From Shewanella psychromarinicola (GTDB lineage: Bacteria; Pseudomonadota; Gammaproteobacteria; Enterobacterales; Shewanellaceae): a stretch of DNA of 64,000 nt. This document shows positions 29,365 through 39,018 of the stretch, piece after piece. The stretch's first letter is position 1. Each line of letters begins with the position of its first letter. The notes under the pieces are model-generated. The model was not told the origin of the DNA, ran no database searches, and saw nothing but the letters and a program-made list of their open reading frames with translations. The translations under genes and the position numbers were made by a program. The stretch is from positions 2,666,001 through 2,730,000 of the forward strand of contig NZ_CP034073.1 of NCBI RefSeq assembly GCF_003855155.1, in the 5' to 3' direction.

Positions 29365-29398
29365 CTTTGGACTCGAGTGTCTGATGCCGAGTCCAAAG
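29365..29398 (-). promoter_or_regulatory. Hairpin overlapping the ppnN ribosome site
   Basis: On the minus strand CTTTGGACTCG pairs perfectly with CGAGTCCAAAG around a 12-nt loop. The last bases of the 3' arm form the AAAG of the ppnN Shine-Dalgarno sequence. No T-run follows, so it is not a simple terminator for the upstream diguanylate cyclase gene. Confidence 0.6.
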
Positions 29399-29417
29399 AG
29401 AAAAGTCTTGGGATGGG

Positions 29418-30974
29418 CTAGATATCAATAACGACTCGGTCTCTGCCGTTGTTTTTTGCTTGGTATAATGCCGCATCGGCTCTTTCGAAAGCTTCTTCAA
29501 GCGTTTCATTTTCCATAACTTGTGCCGCACCTATAGATAATGTAACTGTAATTCTCTGATTTTTAAACTTAAACGGAATATTTTTAATTTTTTCTCTCAC
29601 GCGATTCAATAATTGAGAGATATGTTCATCAGTAATATCAGGCAATAAAAATACAAATTCTTCGCCACCATAACGAGCCACAAACTCACTATCACGTAAT
29701 GAATTTTTTAAGGCCATTGAGATGACTTGCAGGGTTTTATCGCCGGTGCTGTGACCAAAGTTATCGTTAATAACTTTGAAGTGATCTATGTCTGTAATCG
29801 CGATCCATAGTGGCGTTTTAAAGCGGACATGGTTACGGTATTCTTGCTCCATGCGGTCTTCTAACGCGCTACGATTTGCCAATTGGGTCAGCGGGTCAAG
29901 GAGGTTGAGCTTTTGATGTTCAAATAGCTTTTCTTTATAATTATTAGATTCTTGGCTCATTGAATTGAGTTCTTTACGCATCGATTCAATTGACTTGCGT
30001 AAGAGTGTTTGTTCACGTTGTTCTAGCGCTTCTTTACGAGAGAGTGCATCGCGAAGCGAAGATAACTGCACCGTCAGTCGGATCTTTAATTCGTTAAGAC
30101 TATCGGCATCAATAATTAACTCATCAGCGGTATTGACGCGTAAATTTATCTCTTTATTTAATTGGCCTTTAAGCTGCTCACTGCGTTGGTTGTTATTGTA
30201 GGTATTATTGACCACATCGCGCACGATTATCAGGGCATCATTGAGGGCAAATAAAAAGTCTTGTGATGCGCTTTTTTCGCGAGCGATATTCTCTAACAGT
30301 AAACTCAATATCGATTGGTAAGAATCGAGCAAGTTGCTTAAATTGAGCTCACCAAGCAACACTTCTTTTATGACTAGAATTTGGTCTCGTTGATCTTTTC
30401 TAAATTCAATTTCAGCGATCTTAGCGGCAAGCTCTTTGGCTAGCTGGATATGCTGAGGTAAAATTTGGTAATCGTCGGCATCGGCAAATTCATGCTTCAA
30501 AATTTCTTCATAGAAAAAAATAAGTTTTTCTACTTTGGGGATGTATTCCCATACGGTATGGAACGGTTTGCTTAGTTCTTGTTTAAAATAGGTGATTTCT
30601 TTTTTTAGTTTGTCTGGCGCGGCATTAATTCGTTGGATCTGACGGATCACTCGATTGAGTCCATTACGACTATCTTCTAAACGAGTCATGGTATGGCTAT
30701 ATTGGGACCTCAATAATCGTTCAATATCGACCAGTTCTGGTAGCGCTTCGTCTATTTGTTCAAAATTGTGCATATGGTGGCGCAATTTTGCCAGTTTGTT
30801 GTCGAGCTCTAAATTTTGTCCTTTGCAAGCAAGACTGAGATGAGAAATAAATTGAATCAGTGTTTTCAATTTGTCATTGCGATCGATATTAATCTCTTCG
30901 ATAGCAAGTTTAGCTGCATGCAGCTTTTGCTTCATTAACGAAATTTGAGTTATCGCGGTATTTGACTCTTCCAT
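29418..30974 (-). CDS. Diguanylate cyclase with long coiled-coil N-terminus
   Basis: 518 residues from the ATG at 30974, which has GAGAGTAGG upstream; an ATG at 31001 gives 527 residues. Residues to about 340 are helical and coiled-coil, with no membrane segment or recognised sensor domain. The GGDEF domain follows ([17 protein letters not shown] to the C-terminus) with the active signature RYGGEEF. The product would make cyclic di-GMP in the cytoplasm. The inhibitory site RxxD, normally five residues before GGEEF, reads RDSE, so product inhibition may be weak. Confidence 0.9.
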   Translation of the reverse strand: MEESNTAITQISLMKQKLHAAKLAIEEINIDRNDKLKTLIQFISHLSLACKGQNLELDNKLAKLRHHMHNFEQIDEALPELVDIERLLRSQYSHTMTRLEDSRNGLNRVIRQIQRINAAPDKLKKEITYFKQELSKPFHTVWEYIPKVEKLIFFYEEILKHEFADADDYQILPQHIQLAKELAAKIAEIEFRKDQRDQILVIKEVLLGELNLSNLLDSYQSILSLLLENIAREKSASQDFLFALNDALIIVRDVVNNTYNNNQRSEQLKGQLNKEINLRVNTADELIIDADSLNELKIRLTVQLSSLRDALSRKEALEQREQTLLRKSIESMRKELNSMSQESNNYKEKLFEHQKLNLLDPLTQLANRSALEDRMEQEYRNHVRFKTPLWIAITDIDHFKVINDNFGHSTGDKTLQVISMALKNSLRDSEFVARYGGEEFVFLLPDITDEHISQLLNRVREKIKNIPFKFKNQRITVTLSIGAAQVMENETLEEAFERADAALYQAKNNGRDRVVIDI

Positions 30975-31216
30975 TTTGCAGTGCCTACTCTCATTTGTCA
31001 TCTAAAGGCATTGATTGCCATGTCTGGGACATCAATGTGGACATCAATTGGGATTTTTTTGAGATTGTCATTAATTAACGTTAAGCATTTAATTGGTTGA
31101 TATTTAATCGGTTAACATTTAATATTGTAGTACTGTTATATCAATAATATTGTGCAGTAAATCCAATTACCGCACAAAACAGTTTAATTATCTATAATTA
31201 TTAGTTTATAAAACAA

Positions 31217-33373
31217 TTAGTGCTTCGGCCAGTTGATCTCTTGGGTATTACGATTACTTTCTGCACGAATGATGCCCCGGTTAAGTGCTTGAGTCAGATT
31301 TAAATAAAGTGGCCGCATAAAAATAGCCGCGGGAGCAAAGTTAAGTGGTCGCAGTGAAATATATGCGGGTTGCTCCGTTATTTCCATAGCCGCAGCAAGT
31401 GCGTATTGCAGCGCTTCAAATTGCAATTCTGCACTGATGTTAACATCAGGGTTGTCAAGTAATGGTAAACTAATGTGGCCAATGCTGGCACATTGCTCTG
31501 TTGATTTACGAGCAAAGTTAGGAATGGTAAATTGAGTTGTTTGTAATTGTTTAAGGCTCTTTATTACGGCATTTAAGATAATTGCTGCGTCATACTGCTT
31601 ATCGAAATAACATCCAATCAACCCGGGACGGATGATAAACACTTCAGTGTCTAGGTGCTTACTGAACTGACTATTAAAGTGCTGCATCAATACAACTGAT
31701 TCAGTGTGTCCAAGTCGAATATCAATATTGTTCAATTCATTAATGTTCACTAGCGCTAATGCTTTAGGCTCTTGGTGTTTTAAGGTGTTGATCCGTTGAA
31801 TAAACGCCCTGTAACCTTGTGCTTGTGTTATAGGATCTATTGTGTTCAAACGTTGGGCGTTATGGTACAAGATATTGCGGTGTTGAAATTTTCTGTAGAA
31901 AAAAACCATTAGTATGAGCGTAATACTAAACACAATAATCAACCCTAAAATGATAAATTGATTGTATTTATTTTTAGCGGTTTGCTGTTCTAATTTACTA
32001 CTCAATAAACCCAGTTCGAATTTTAATTTTTGTTCAGTGAGTTCAGGAAAATCATTGGTTTGTTGTTTTTTTTCTTGTGATTTATTGATCAATTCAACAA
32101 TGACATCGACAGTTTCAAGTGCTGCATTGAGGTTGTTGGTTTTGCGATATGCTGTAGATAAATAACCTAATGCTTCAGTTTGAACTTTAGTTAAATGTTT
32201 CTTTTTAGCCAACTCAATGGCTTTACTTGCGTGCTCAATAGCTTCAGGCCACATGCCTTCGCTGGTACATATTTGAGCAAATAGTAGCTCGTTATAGACT
32301 AAGTAATGCTCTATTTTTCGTGCCCTAAATATATCATTTGCACGTTGCATTACGTTCAATGCGGCTTGGGAATTATTTAATTTAAAATAGGCTTCACCTA
32401 AATTGTGATATGTGAGACCTATTGCAATTTCGTTTCCCATCCGCTCATTGACTTGCTGGACATTTAAATAATAATCGATGGTTTTATTCCATTGATCTTG
32501 GCCTGCGTAAATCATTGCGATGACAGTCATTGTTTCGGCTAAGTAAACATCTTGGCCTATCGCTTGAAGTATTTCTGCTGCATTATGGGCATATTTTAGT
32601 GCATCATCCCATTGTTCTAAATCACGGTATGTTCGGGCAAGATTGAGCTGTGTATGGGCTTTAATTCCCGGATAATCTAAGTTGTTAGCTAACCGAAATG
32701 CTTCACTATAATGCTGTAATGACTTTGCCTGATCCCCATTAAGATTGTAATAACGACCGAATTGCGTTTCTGCATCTGATATTAAGTAATTATTGTGTAA
32801 TTGATAAGCGATTTGGCGGTAACGATTTAAGTGAGATAACGCGGGTGTTGGTTGAAGTAACAATGAGTGTAGCATGCTCAATTGATCATGAAGTGTCAAT
32901 TTGAACAGCGTGCTTTCTAGGCTTACATCGGTGTTAACCATATTCAAAGCATCATTATATTCAACTAACACCTGATTATATTCTTGGTTTTTACGCCCCT
33001 TAATCCGTGCTTTAAGCATAACCATTAACGCTTTTTCAAGTGTTGTTGATGCGATGGCGTCTAATTGTGTTATGAGCAATTCGGCATCTTGATATTTAGT
33101 TGGTGAGTTAAGTTTTGCTTCTAAATTCAACCGAGCAAGTAGTTCTAAGTCGCGATGAAGTTCATTTGGTTGGTAACTTAGTTCACCAGCGACTTGTTCG
33201 AACTCCGCTCTATTCGAAAATTTCAAAGGAAACTCGGTTGCCCTTATTAGTTTGGTATAAAGCTTCTGTGGATTTTCTTTGAACAATATTTCTTGCTGTT
33301 CAATATCTCTTGCACAAACCGCTGAACTAAATAGTATCGAACATAATATGACAAGAGTAAAACATCGCAGCAT
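31217..33373 (-). CDS. TPR protein with membrane anchor and degenerate GGDEF domain
   Basis: 718 residues from the ATG at 33373, where a signal peptide begins (MLRCFTLVILCSILFSSAVCA). The long frame upstream to 33487 is non-family sequence. Tetratricopeptide repeats fill about 200-450 (examples: LNLARTYRDLEQWDDALKYAHNAAEIL and TYHNLGEAYFKLNNSQAALNVM). A membrane segment lies at about 490-510 (FIILGLIIVFSITLILMVFFY). A C-terminal domain starts with DPITQAQGYRAF, like a GGDEF domain, but the signature is RPGLIGCYF, so cyclase activity is not expected. It may act as a periplasm-sensing regulator. Its partner is unknown. Confidence 0.75.
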   Translation of the reverse strand: MLRCFTLVILCSILFSSAVCARDIEQQEILFKENPQKLYTKLIRATEFPLKFSNRAEFEQVAGELSYQPNELHRDLELLARLNLEAKLNSPTKYQDAELLITQLDAIASTTLEKALMVMLKARIKGRKNQEYNQVLVEYNDALNMVNTDVSLESTLFKLTLHDQLSMLHSLLLQPTPALSHLNRYRQIAYQLHNNYLISDAETQFGRYYNLNGDQAKSLQHYSEAFRLANNLDYPGIKAHTQLNLARTYRDLEQWDDALKYAHNAAEILQAIGQDVYLAETMTVIAMIYAGQDQWNKTIDYYLNVQQVNERMGNEIAIGLTYHNLGEAYFKLNNSQAALNVMQRANDIFRARKIEHYLVYNELLFAQICTSEGMWPEAIEHASKAIELAKKKHLTKVQTEALGYLSTAYRKTNNLNAALETVDVIVELINKSQEKKQQTNDFPELTEQKLKFELGLLSSKLEQQTAKNKYNQFIILGLIIVFSITLILMVFFYRKFQHRNILYHNAQRLNTIDPITQAQGYRAFIQRINTLKHQEPKALALVNINELNNIDIRLGHTESVVLMQHFNSQFSKHLDTEVFIIRPGLIGCYFDKQYDAAIILNAVIKSLKQLQTTQFTIPNFARKSTEQCASIGHISLPLLDNPDVNISAELQFEALQYALAAAMEITEQPAYISLRPLNFAPAAIFMRPLYLNLTQALNRGIIRAESNRNTQEINWPKH

Positions 33374-33566
33374 AGTAATAGAGACCTTTATAGTTAACGT
33401 GGACTTGATTGTACACAAAATGCAAAGCCAACCTCTATTAGGTTGAGGTAGCTTATGGGTTTTTACAATCAAGTTGTAATTTACCACTGTGTTAATGAGT
33501 CTAGATCGTTATAATTGTTTGGAATTTAAAATAAAAACAATAGAATCATACCAGAAGGAACCTAGA

Positions 33567-35393
33567 GTGAAACCTACTTCTCTTGCAATTTTTACCAGCA
33601 GTGCCATTTTTTCGATGAGCTGGACAACGCCAGCAATTGCTGATGTCGATTACCATATCGATATTAATCAACCCGCGCACCATTTAGCTCAGGTGAGTGT
33701 TTCATTTCCTCAAACTGACTTAAAAGTGTTAACCGTTAATTTACCAGTATGGCGAATGGGTCGTTATCAAGTATTACCCATTGCTGATGGCATAAGATTG
33801 TTTAATGCGACCGACAGCAAAGGTCAGTCATTACCTTGGAAGCGCACCGCCAGCGGAGAATGGCAAATAGCATTAATCAAACCCACAGCCGTTAAAGTGA
33901 CTTATCAACTACATGCCAATGAGCTTGGTGACCGTTTGCGTCACATTGATAATAGTCATGCCTTTTTAGATGGCAGTGGAGTATTTATGTATAGCCCAGC
34001 ATTTAGTCAGCAACCCGTTACGGTTAATATGGCAGTGCCTAAAGGTTGGCAGAGTTATTCCGGCATGGATAAAGGCAGTACGTCACATTCATTTAAAGCG
34101 CCCAATTATGATGTATTAGTTGACTCGCCAATTGAAACTGGAATAAACCAGCATTTTAGTTTCGAGGCTGACGATCGTCAATATGAAGTGGTATTTTGGG
34201 GTGAGGGTAATTATGACACGACTCAAATTCTTACCGATTTACGTAAAATAAGCGGCCAGGCCTCGACTATTTGGGCTGATTATCCGTTTAAACGCTATGT
34301 TTACATGGTGCATGCAACCAGCGGTGCAAGTGGCGCAACAGAGCACCTCAATTCTACAGTTATCCAGCTACCACGATTTAACTTTCGTGAGCGCCAAGAT
34401 TATTTACGTTTTATCAGTACCGCCTCTCACGAGTTTATTCACTCTTGGAATGTAAAATCCTATCGCCCTCAAGGGCTGGTGCCTTATGATTACCAGTCAG
34501 AAAACATGACGGATTTACTGTGGATGGTTGAAGGCTCCACCAGTTATTTCCAAAATCAATTATTGTTGCGGGCTGGCGTGATGACAGCTAAAGAATTTTT
34601 TGACGATTTAAGTAAACGGATTGTGCTTAATCAGCATAATCCTGGCCGTGAAATCCAATCTGTTGCAGAAGCCAGTTTAGGTCAATGGAGCAGTACTTGG
34701 GGCGACTATGCGGTCAACCACAGTGTCAACATATACTCTGAAGGTTATTTGGCTTCAATGGCGCTCGATTTTAGCTTACTGAGTGATACCCAACTTGAAC
34801 ATTCTTATCGTGATGTTCATAAAGCACTTTATCAGCAATATAAAGTGCCAATGGGCTACAAGGTTGCAGATGTGCAATCAATTTTGAAAACGCTATCTGG
34901 TAAAGATTATCAACCCTGGTGGCAAGAATTTGTTAATCAACCGTTTAGTTTGCCGTTTGATGAATTACTCGCCCATGCAGGGTTAATCACCACCTATAGT
35001 AAAGCCCCTAAAACCGTTATCGATGCGGGAATGACCCTGTCTGAGTTACACGGTGACTTGACGATTGCTAATGTGTTAAAACATGGCCCAGCATGGAATG
35101 CTGGTATTGCTGCAGGTGATGAAATAGTGGCGGTTAATGGATTAAAAGTGACTGCGGATGGATTCACTAAACGCCTTAACGATTTTAATGTCGGCGATAA
35201 GATTAAGCTCAGTTTATTTAGTGATGATCGTTTAAAAGAGGTGAGTCTACAGCTGACGGAACAACCTAAAGGCGAGTTGTCGATTGAAGCTGTGGCTGAG
35301 GTCTCCGATGCTCAGAAAGCATTCTATCAAGCCTGGCTAGGTGTTGATTGGCCTTTTGATGACAAAGGCGATTGGATTAAATCCACTGACTAA
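33567..35393 (+). CDS. M61 family peptidase (glycyl aminopeptidase-like) with PDZ domain
   Basis: 608 residues from a GTG at 33567 (reads MKPTSLAIF), 7 nt after AGAAGGA; the frame upstream to 33489 adds non-family sequence. A signal peptide (about 1-26, ending AIA) precedes an N-terminal beta domain. The catalytic domain has the zinc motif HEFIHSW (about 290) and the downstream glutamate in WMVEGSTSYF. A PDZ-like domain lies at about 510-580 (HGPAWNAGIAAGDEIVAVNGLKV). M61 enzymes are zinc peptidases exported to the periplasm or surface. It stands alone. Confidence 0.9.
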   Translation: MKPTSLAIFTSSAIFSMSWTTPAIADVDYHIDINQPAHHLAQVSVSFPQTDLKVLTVNLPVWRMGRYQVLPIADGIRLFNATDSKGQSLPWKRTASGEWQIALIKPTAVKVTYQLHANELGDRLRHIDNSHAFLDGSGVFMYSPAFSQQPVTVNMAVPKGWQSYSGMDKGSTSHSFKAPNYDVLVDSPIETGINQHFSFEADDRQYEVVFWGEGNYDTTQILTDLRKISGQASTIWADYPFKRYVYMVHATSGASGATEHLNSTVIQLPRFNFRERQDYLRFISTASHEFIHSWNVKSYRPQGLVPYDYQSENMTDLLWMVEGSTSYFQNQLLLRAGVMTAKEFFDDLSKRIVLNQHNPGREIQSVAEASLGQWSSTWGDYAVNHSVNIYSEGYLASMALDFSLLSDTQLEHSYRDVHKALYQQYKVPMGYKVADVQSILKTLSGKDYQPWWQEFVNQPFSLPFDELLAHAGLITTYSKAPKTVIDAGMTLSELHGDLTIANVLKHGPAWNAGIAAGDEIVAVNGLKVTADGFTKRLNDFNVGDKIKLSLFSDDRLKEVSLQLTEQPKGELSIEAVAEVSDAQKAFYQAWLGVDWPFDDKGDWIKSTD

Positions 35394-35791
35394 AATGTTG
35401 ATTTGCATATACCCAAACGACCTTGAAATGCAGGATGCAGCATGTGGAGATGTGACGCTTCAGAAACGATAACAAGCGAACGCTGCGCTCACGGATAAAG
35501 CGGTCTCGCGGCTAAGCTCTTGGCTTGTTATCGCCCTTTCGCTCGTCACCGCTTGTTACCTCAAGCGATAGTGACAGCTTCGCTGTGCTGTCCGCTTTTA
35601 TAGAATCTAGCCGCGTAGCGTCCTAGCAGCGCAGCGATCTAGGTTTTAGGAATAGTGATATTACAAGGGCGTCACCATTCTCTTCAATCACGGCCTTGTT
35701 CAGTTATCCTAAGGGGCTTTGAAACGAGCATGTTGAAGTGGCTTGGTTGTATATCTCATTCAGTATTGAGATGCGAGCCGTTATGATAAAT
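35394..35791. repeat. Intergenic repeat region with long inverted repeat and CTAG mini-hairpins
   Basis: An 11-bp perfect inverted repeat CGATAACAAGC (35467-35477) pairs with GCTTGTTATCG (35523-35533) around 45 nt. A third GCTTGTTA occurs near 35550. It is followed by ACAGCTTCGCTGT and, at 35606-35644, CTAG-bounded units like those at 18.6 kb (CCGC-GTA-GCG). The left edge contains the phrase ACCCAAACGACCTTGAAATG, which I recognise as frequent between genes in Shewanella and Vibrio. No gene is apparent. Confidence 0.65.
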
Positions 35792-35817
35792 AAAATGCCC
35801 TGAGAACAGGGCATTTT
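35792..35817. terminator. Intrinsic terminator, GST-like gene side
   Basis: AAAATGCCCTG pairs with CAGGGCATTTT around a 4-nt loop, 10 bp beyond the stop of the minus-strand GST-like gene. It is flanked by A and T on both sides, so it works in both directions. Confidence 0.85.
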
Positions 35818-35827
35818 TATGTGACGA

Positions 35828-36385
35828 TTACGCAGGAGGAGCTGTTTCGATAAAAAATGGCTCTTTTTCTATTGCCGCTAAAAAAAGTGTTAATTTAGGA
35901 TAATCTTCGATATTAATCCGTTGGCGGAAAACCGCCCAACTTAAAAAACAACCCAATCGCAATTGCACATCATTAAACGGTCCGTGCAACGGTAGCTCAA
36001 GTTTTTCAAACTCTGCTAATGATGTTTTAATGCGTTGTGCTTGTCTTATGGTGTAATCAACACGCTCAATATCAACGCCATCACGAGACAGAAAAAATAA
36101 GTTAATTGAACTGTCTAGCGCAGTATTTATCATGCAAAATTGATCAAGTTCTATCACAGTGTCAAGACAGGTTTTTGATGACTTTTGACGGATGTAGCGC
36201 AATATTGCGCTGGAATCAGTTAATGATAACTCTTCATCGTGTAAAAATGGCACCCGTTTAGTTGGCGATAGCTTTGCGCTACTGACTTGATCTGTTTCAA
36301 TAAATTGACAATCTAATCTCGACTCCAATAAGGCAATTCTGCAATGGCGTACATAAGGAGACGTGAAGCTACCATAAAGTTTCAT
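35828..36385 (-). CDS. Glutathione S-transferase-like protein
   Basis: 185 residues. The N-terminal thioredoxin-fold domain (MKLYGSFTSPYVRHCRIALLE to about 75) includes the cis-proline region RVPFLHDEELSLTDSSAILRYI, where SS binds the glutathione gamma-glutamyl group. A short all-helical C-terminal domain follows. It may conjugate or reduce using glutathione, but the substrate is unknown. It begins 18 bp after rdgC, so the pair is probably an operon. The protein is slightly shorter than most GSTs (about 200-220). Confidence 0.8.
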   Translation of the reverse strand: MKLYGSFTSPYVRHCRIALLESRLDCQFIETDQVSSAKLSPTKRVPFLHDEELSLTDSSAILRYIRQKSSKTCLDTVIELDQFCMINTALDSSINLFFLSRDGVDIERVDYTIRQAQRIKTSLAEFEKLELPLHGPFNDVQLRLGCFLSWAVFRQRINIEDYPKLTLFLAAIEKEPFFIETAPPA

Positions 36386-36403
36386 CGGGCATCCCTACGG
36401 GGG

Positions 36404-37315
36404 TTAAACACTCTGTTCTAAAGGACCAAATGCTTGATTAACCGCATTGATGAAGGCCACTAATTCGCTGCCCATTAAGGAAAAGTCAGCATCTAAACGA
36501 GCCAGTGGATCTTCGGTACCGACTTCATCATTACCGGCTCTAAATTCTTCAGAAAACTTAAGTCGTTTAATGCTGGCATCAGACTGCATTAAAAAGGCAA
36601 TCGACTGGCCAAAATGTAAGGCTAATTTATGCACTTGTTTACCTGTTGCAATGTGGGCAAGTACTTCGTCTTCTTGGAGTACTTGTTGCTTAAAGCGCAC
36701 AATGCCGCCTTCGTCTGAATCTGACTTAAGTTCGGCTTCATCTTGCATTTCAAATGGCGCCGGCGCTGCACCCGCTTGTAACCATTGAGTTAAGGTCGAC
36801 TCGATTGGAGTGGCATAGCTTAGTGGGATAACGGGTAAGCTGCCTATTGCTTTACGAAGTAACGCGAGTAACTCTTCGGCTTTAGTCGCACTTGAGCTGT
36901 CGACTAAAATCATCTCTAGCTCAGGCATGATGAGTGCATGAGTTTGACTACGACGAGAAAATGCTCGAGGTAAAAGCGTGGTAGTGATTTCATCTTTAAT
37001 GGTGTCTTTTTCTTTCTTGGTGACTTTGCGGCTTTCTAGCTCTTCAATTTGGGCCACTTTTTCATCTAAAGCTTCTTTGATCACTTGGCCTGGAAGAATT
37101 TTTTCTTCTTTAGTGACGCAAATTAAATGGCGATTCTCAGCGCTGTGTACTAATGCTTGGCCTTTTCTACCAAGGGCATTTGAAAAACCAAATTTACTGA
37201 TATCTTGGCTTGAACAAGGTGAGAAAGTGAAATCAGCTAAGGCCGTTTCTAATGTTTCAGTGTCTGTTGTAAAAGGCTTATTGAAACGATACAAGGTGAG
37301 ATTTTTAAACCACAT
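36404..37315 (-). CDS. rdgC: Recombination-associated protein RdgC
   Basis: 303 residues, the usual size. [11 protein letters not shown] at the start, [18 protein letters not shown], and [15 protein letters not shown] are characteristic RdgC sequence. RdgC forms a ring-shaped dimer on DNA and restrains RecA-mediated recombination. It lies upstream of the GST-like gene on the same strand. Confidence 0.97.
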   Translation of the reverse strand: MWFKNLTLYRFNKPFTTDTETLETALADFTFSPCSSQDISKFGFSNALGRKGQALVHSAENRHLICVTKEEKILPGQVIKEALDEKVAQIEELESRKVTKKEKDTIKDEITTTLLPRAFSRRSQTHALIMPELEMILVDSSSATKAEELLALLRKAIGSLPVIPLSYATPIESTLTQWLQAGAAPAPFEMQDEAELKSDSDEGGIVRFKQQVLQEDEVLAHIATGKQVHKLALHFGQSIAFLMQSDASIKRLKFSEEFRAGNDEVGTEDPLARLDADFSLMGSELVAFINAVNQAFGPLEQSV

Positions 37316-37443
37316 AGAAGGCTCTCGTTAATTAAAGAAGAAAAATACAATGGTGCAATTCTACGGGATAGAAGCTAAGCGGTAAACCTCCAAAAAAAGC
37401 TGTCAGCTAGGCTAAATGCAATCACTCAAGTCAGAATTCATCA

Positions 37444-37456
37444 AATTGTCACAATT
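37444..37456 (+). promoter_or_regulatory. Palindrome upstream of the porin gene
   Basis: AATTGTCACAATT is a perfect 13-bp palindrome in the 316-bp rdgC-porin gap, flanked by two TTCAT words. It could be an operator for the porin. The TGTCA core also resembles half of a Pho box, but a clean 7+4+7 pattern is missing. Nothing else was seen in this gap. Confidence 0.35.
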
Positions 37457-37631
37457 CATTAAACTACCCCGAAACCACTGTTATAGCTATATTTAGGGCT
37501 TTTTCTTAGAAGATATTACGATGAATATTAATATTTAATTGACCAATGAAATATTTCTGCAACATTACCGAGGCAGACTTCAGCTCGTTCCAACCAAATA
37601 ACAATGACGAATTTAGCGTCGAAAGGATGAA

Positions 37632-38576
37632 ATGATGAATGTATTTTGTAAAACTCTATTAGCCTCTGCAATAGCAGTCTCAGTCGCTTCAAGTGCGTAC
37701 GCAGCAGATCCTCTTCAAGTTTACGGTAAGTTAAATGTCACAGCACAGTCAAATGATGTTGCTGATGAAACAGAAACGACTATTCAAAGTAATGCTTCAC
37801 GCTTTGGTGTGACGGGTGAGTTTGAGTTAAGTCACTCATTAGAAGCCTTCTACACTATCGAGTATGAAGTAGACACCGGTGACGATACCAAAGAAAACTT
37901 TAAAGCACGTAATCAGTTTGTGGGTTTAAAAGGTGATTTTGGTGCGGTATCTGTTGGTCGGAACGATACTATTCTTAAAATTTCACAAGGTAAAATAGAT
38001 CAGTTTAATGACCTTGCAGGCGATATAAAGACCATGTTCAAAGGTGAAAATCGCATGGCACAGACGGCAACATACTACACGCCAATGTTGGGTGACTTCC
38101 AAGCGGGTGTGACTTATGTCGCATCTGGTGATTCGGATCAAGTTGTTGGTGACAATACCACTGGTGAAGATGGCGTGAGTATGGCTGTTATGTATGGTGA
38201 TGCAGGCCTAAAAAGCACACCAATATATGCATCGATTGCCTACGATTCAAAAGTAAAAGGTTATGACACTGCTCGTGCCACGGTACAAGGTAAAGTTGCA
38301 GGTCTTGTTATTGGTGGTATGTACCAGCAACAAGAAAAGCTAGACAGTGGTATCAAAGGTGATGGTTTCTTATTAAGCACGGCTTATGGTATCAATGATG
38401 TTACCTTAAAAGCCCAATACCAAGACATGGAAAACAAAGGTGATTCATGGTCAGTCGGTGCAGACTACAAGTTAGGTAAACCAACCAAGTTATTTGCTTT
38501 TTACACTGCAAACTCATTTGATTCAAACGATCAAGATGATACTTATATTGGTATTGGTTTAGAACATAAGTTTTAA
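37632..38576 (+). CDS. Outer-membrane porin (Gram-negative porin family)
   Basis: 314 residues with a signal peptide (about 1-24, ending AYA) and a mature start ADPLQVYGKLNVTAQ, typical of general porins. The rest alternates polar and hydrophobic residues as in a beta barrel and ends in the phenylalanine HKF needed for barrel insertion. It lies directly upstream of phoB, where other Shewanella carry a porin, so phosphate-related uptake is plausible but not shown. The start codon region ATGATGAA is complementary to the conserved 5' segment of the small-RNA candidates at 43-48 kb. Confidence 0.9.
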   Translation: MMNVFCKTLLASAIAVSVASSAYAADPLQVYGKLNVTAQSNDVADETETTIQSNASRFGVTGEFELSHSLEAFYTIEYEVDTGDDTKENFKARNQFVGLKGDFGAVSVGRNDTILKISQGKIDQFNDLAGDIKTMFKGENRMAQTATYYTPMLGDFQAGVTYVASGDSDQVVGDNTTGEDGVSMAVMYGDAGLKSTPIYASIAYDSKVKGYDTARATVQGKVAGLVIGGMYQQQEKLDSGIKGDGFLLSTAYGINDVTLKAQYQDMENKGDSWSVGADYKLGKPTKLFAFYTANSFDSNDQDDTYIGIGLEHKF

Positions 38577-38610
38577 TCTGAATGAGCATGTTGATTTAGA
38601 TAGTAATTTA

Positions 38611-38633
38611 AAAGGGCTTAGGCCCTTTTTTTG
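38611..38633 (+). terminator. Intrinsic terminator of the porin gene
   Basis: AAAGGGC pairs with GCCCTTT around TTAG, with seven T at the end, 35 bp after the stop. Confidence 0.85.
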
Positions 38634-38764
38634 TTACATAACTTACACCTGGGATAAGAAACAGGATAAATCGTTAACAATGGGCTGCTTGATAAGTTCA
38701 ACTTTGGATTAAGAAACGGGATAAATGAAAGTAATTAGCCTATATGAGCCTTTCATATCACAGC

Positions 38765-38895
38765 TGTTATTTGTGTGCTAGCAAGGCTTATTTACCCGCG
38801 AAGAGCCGGCCTATTGCAAGTGAATGCAACACTGTTAGCGGGCCAAAAGGCTGTTTGATAATCGATTATTATCTTGAGTTGAAATTGCATCATAT
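38765..38895 (-). repeat. ~200-bp dispersed repeat, partial copy b
   Basis: Read on the minus strand it gives the left half of the family: AATCGATTATCAAACAGCC, then a CCCGCTA/GTTGC block and TTGCAATAGGCC. It matches the reversed copy at 47.8 kb and the forward copies at 41.3 and 58.5 kb. Confidence 0.6.
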
Positions 38896-38963
38896 TAACA
38901 GCAATGAAGTTTTTGTGACAAAAAGGCGTATTTAATGCCAGAATTAGCCGTTAGATCATAAAT

Positions 38964-38981
38964 CTGTAACAAAAGTGTCCA
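38964..38981 (+). promoter_or_regulatory. Possible weak Pho box of phoB
   Basis: CTGTAAC, four A, then GTGTCCA: two degenerate 7-bp repeats with a 4-bp spacer, about 40 bp before the phoB ATG. It is much weaker than the pstS site. Confidence 0.35.
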
Positions 38982-39018
38982 ATAATGGCTTTGTGGCAAA
39001 TTAACGTAGAAACCCAAT

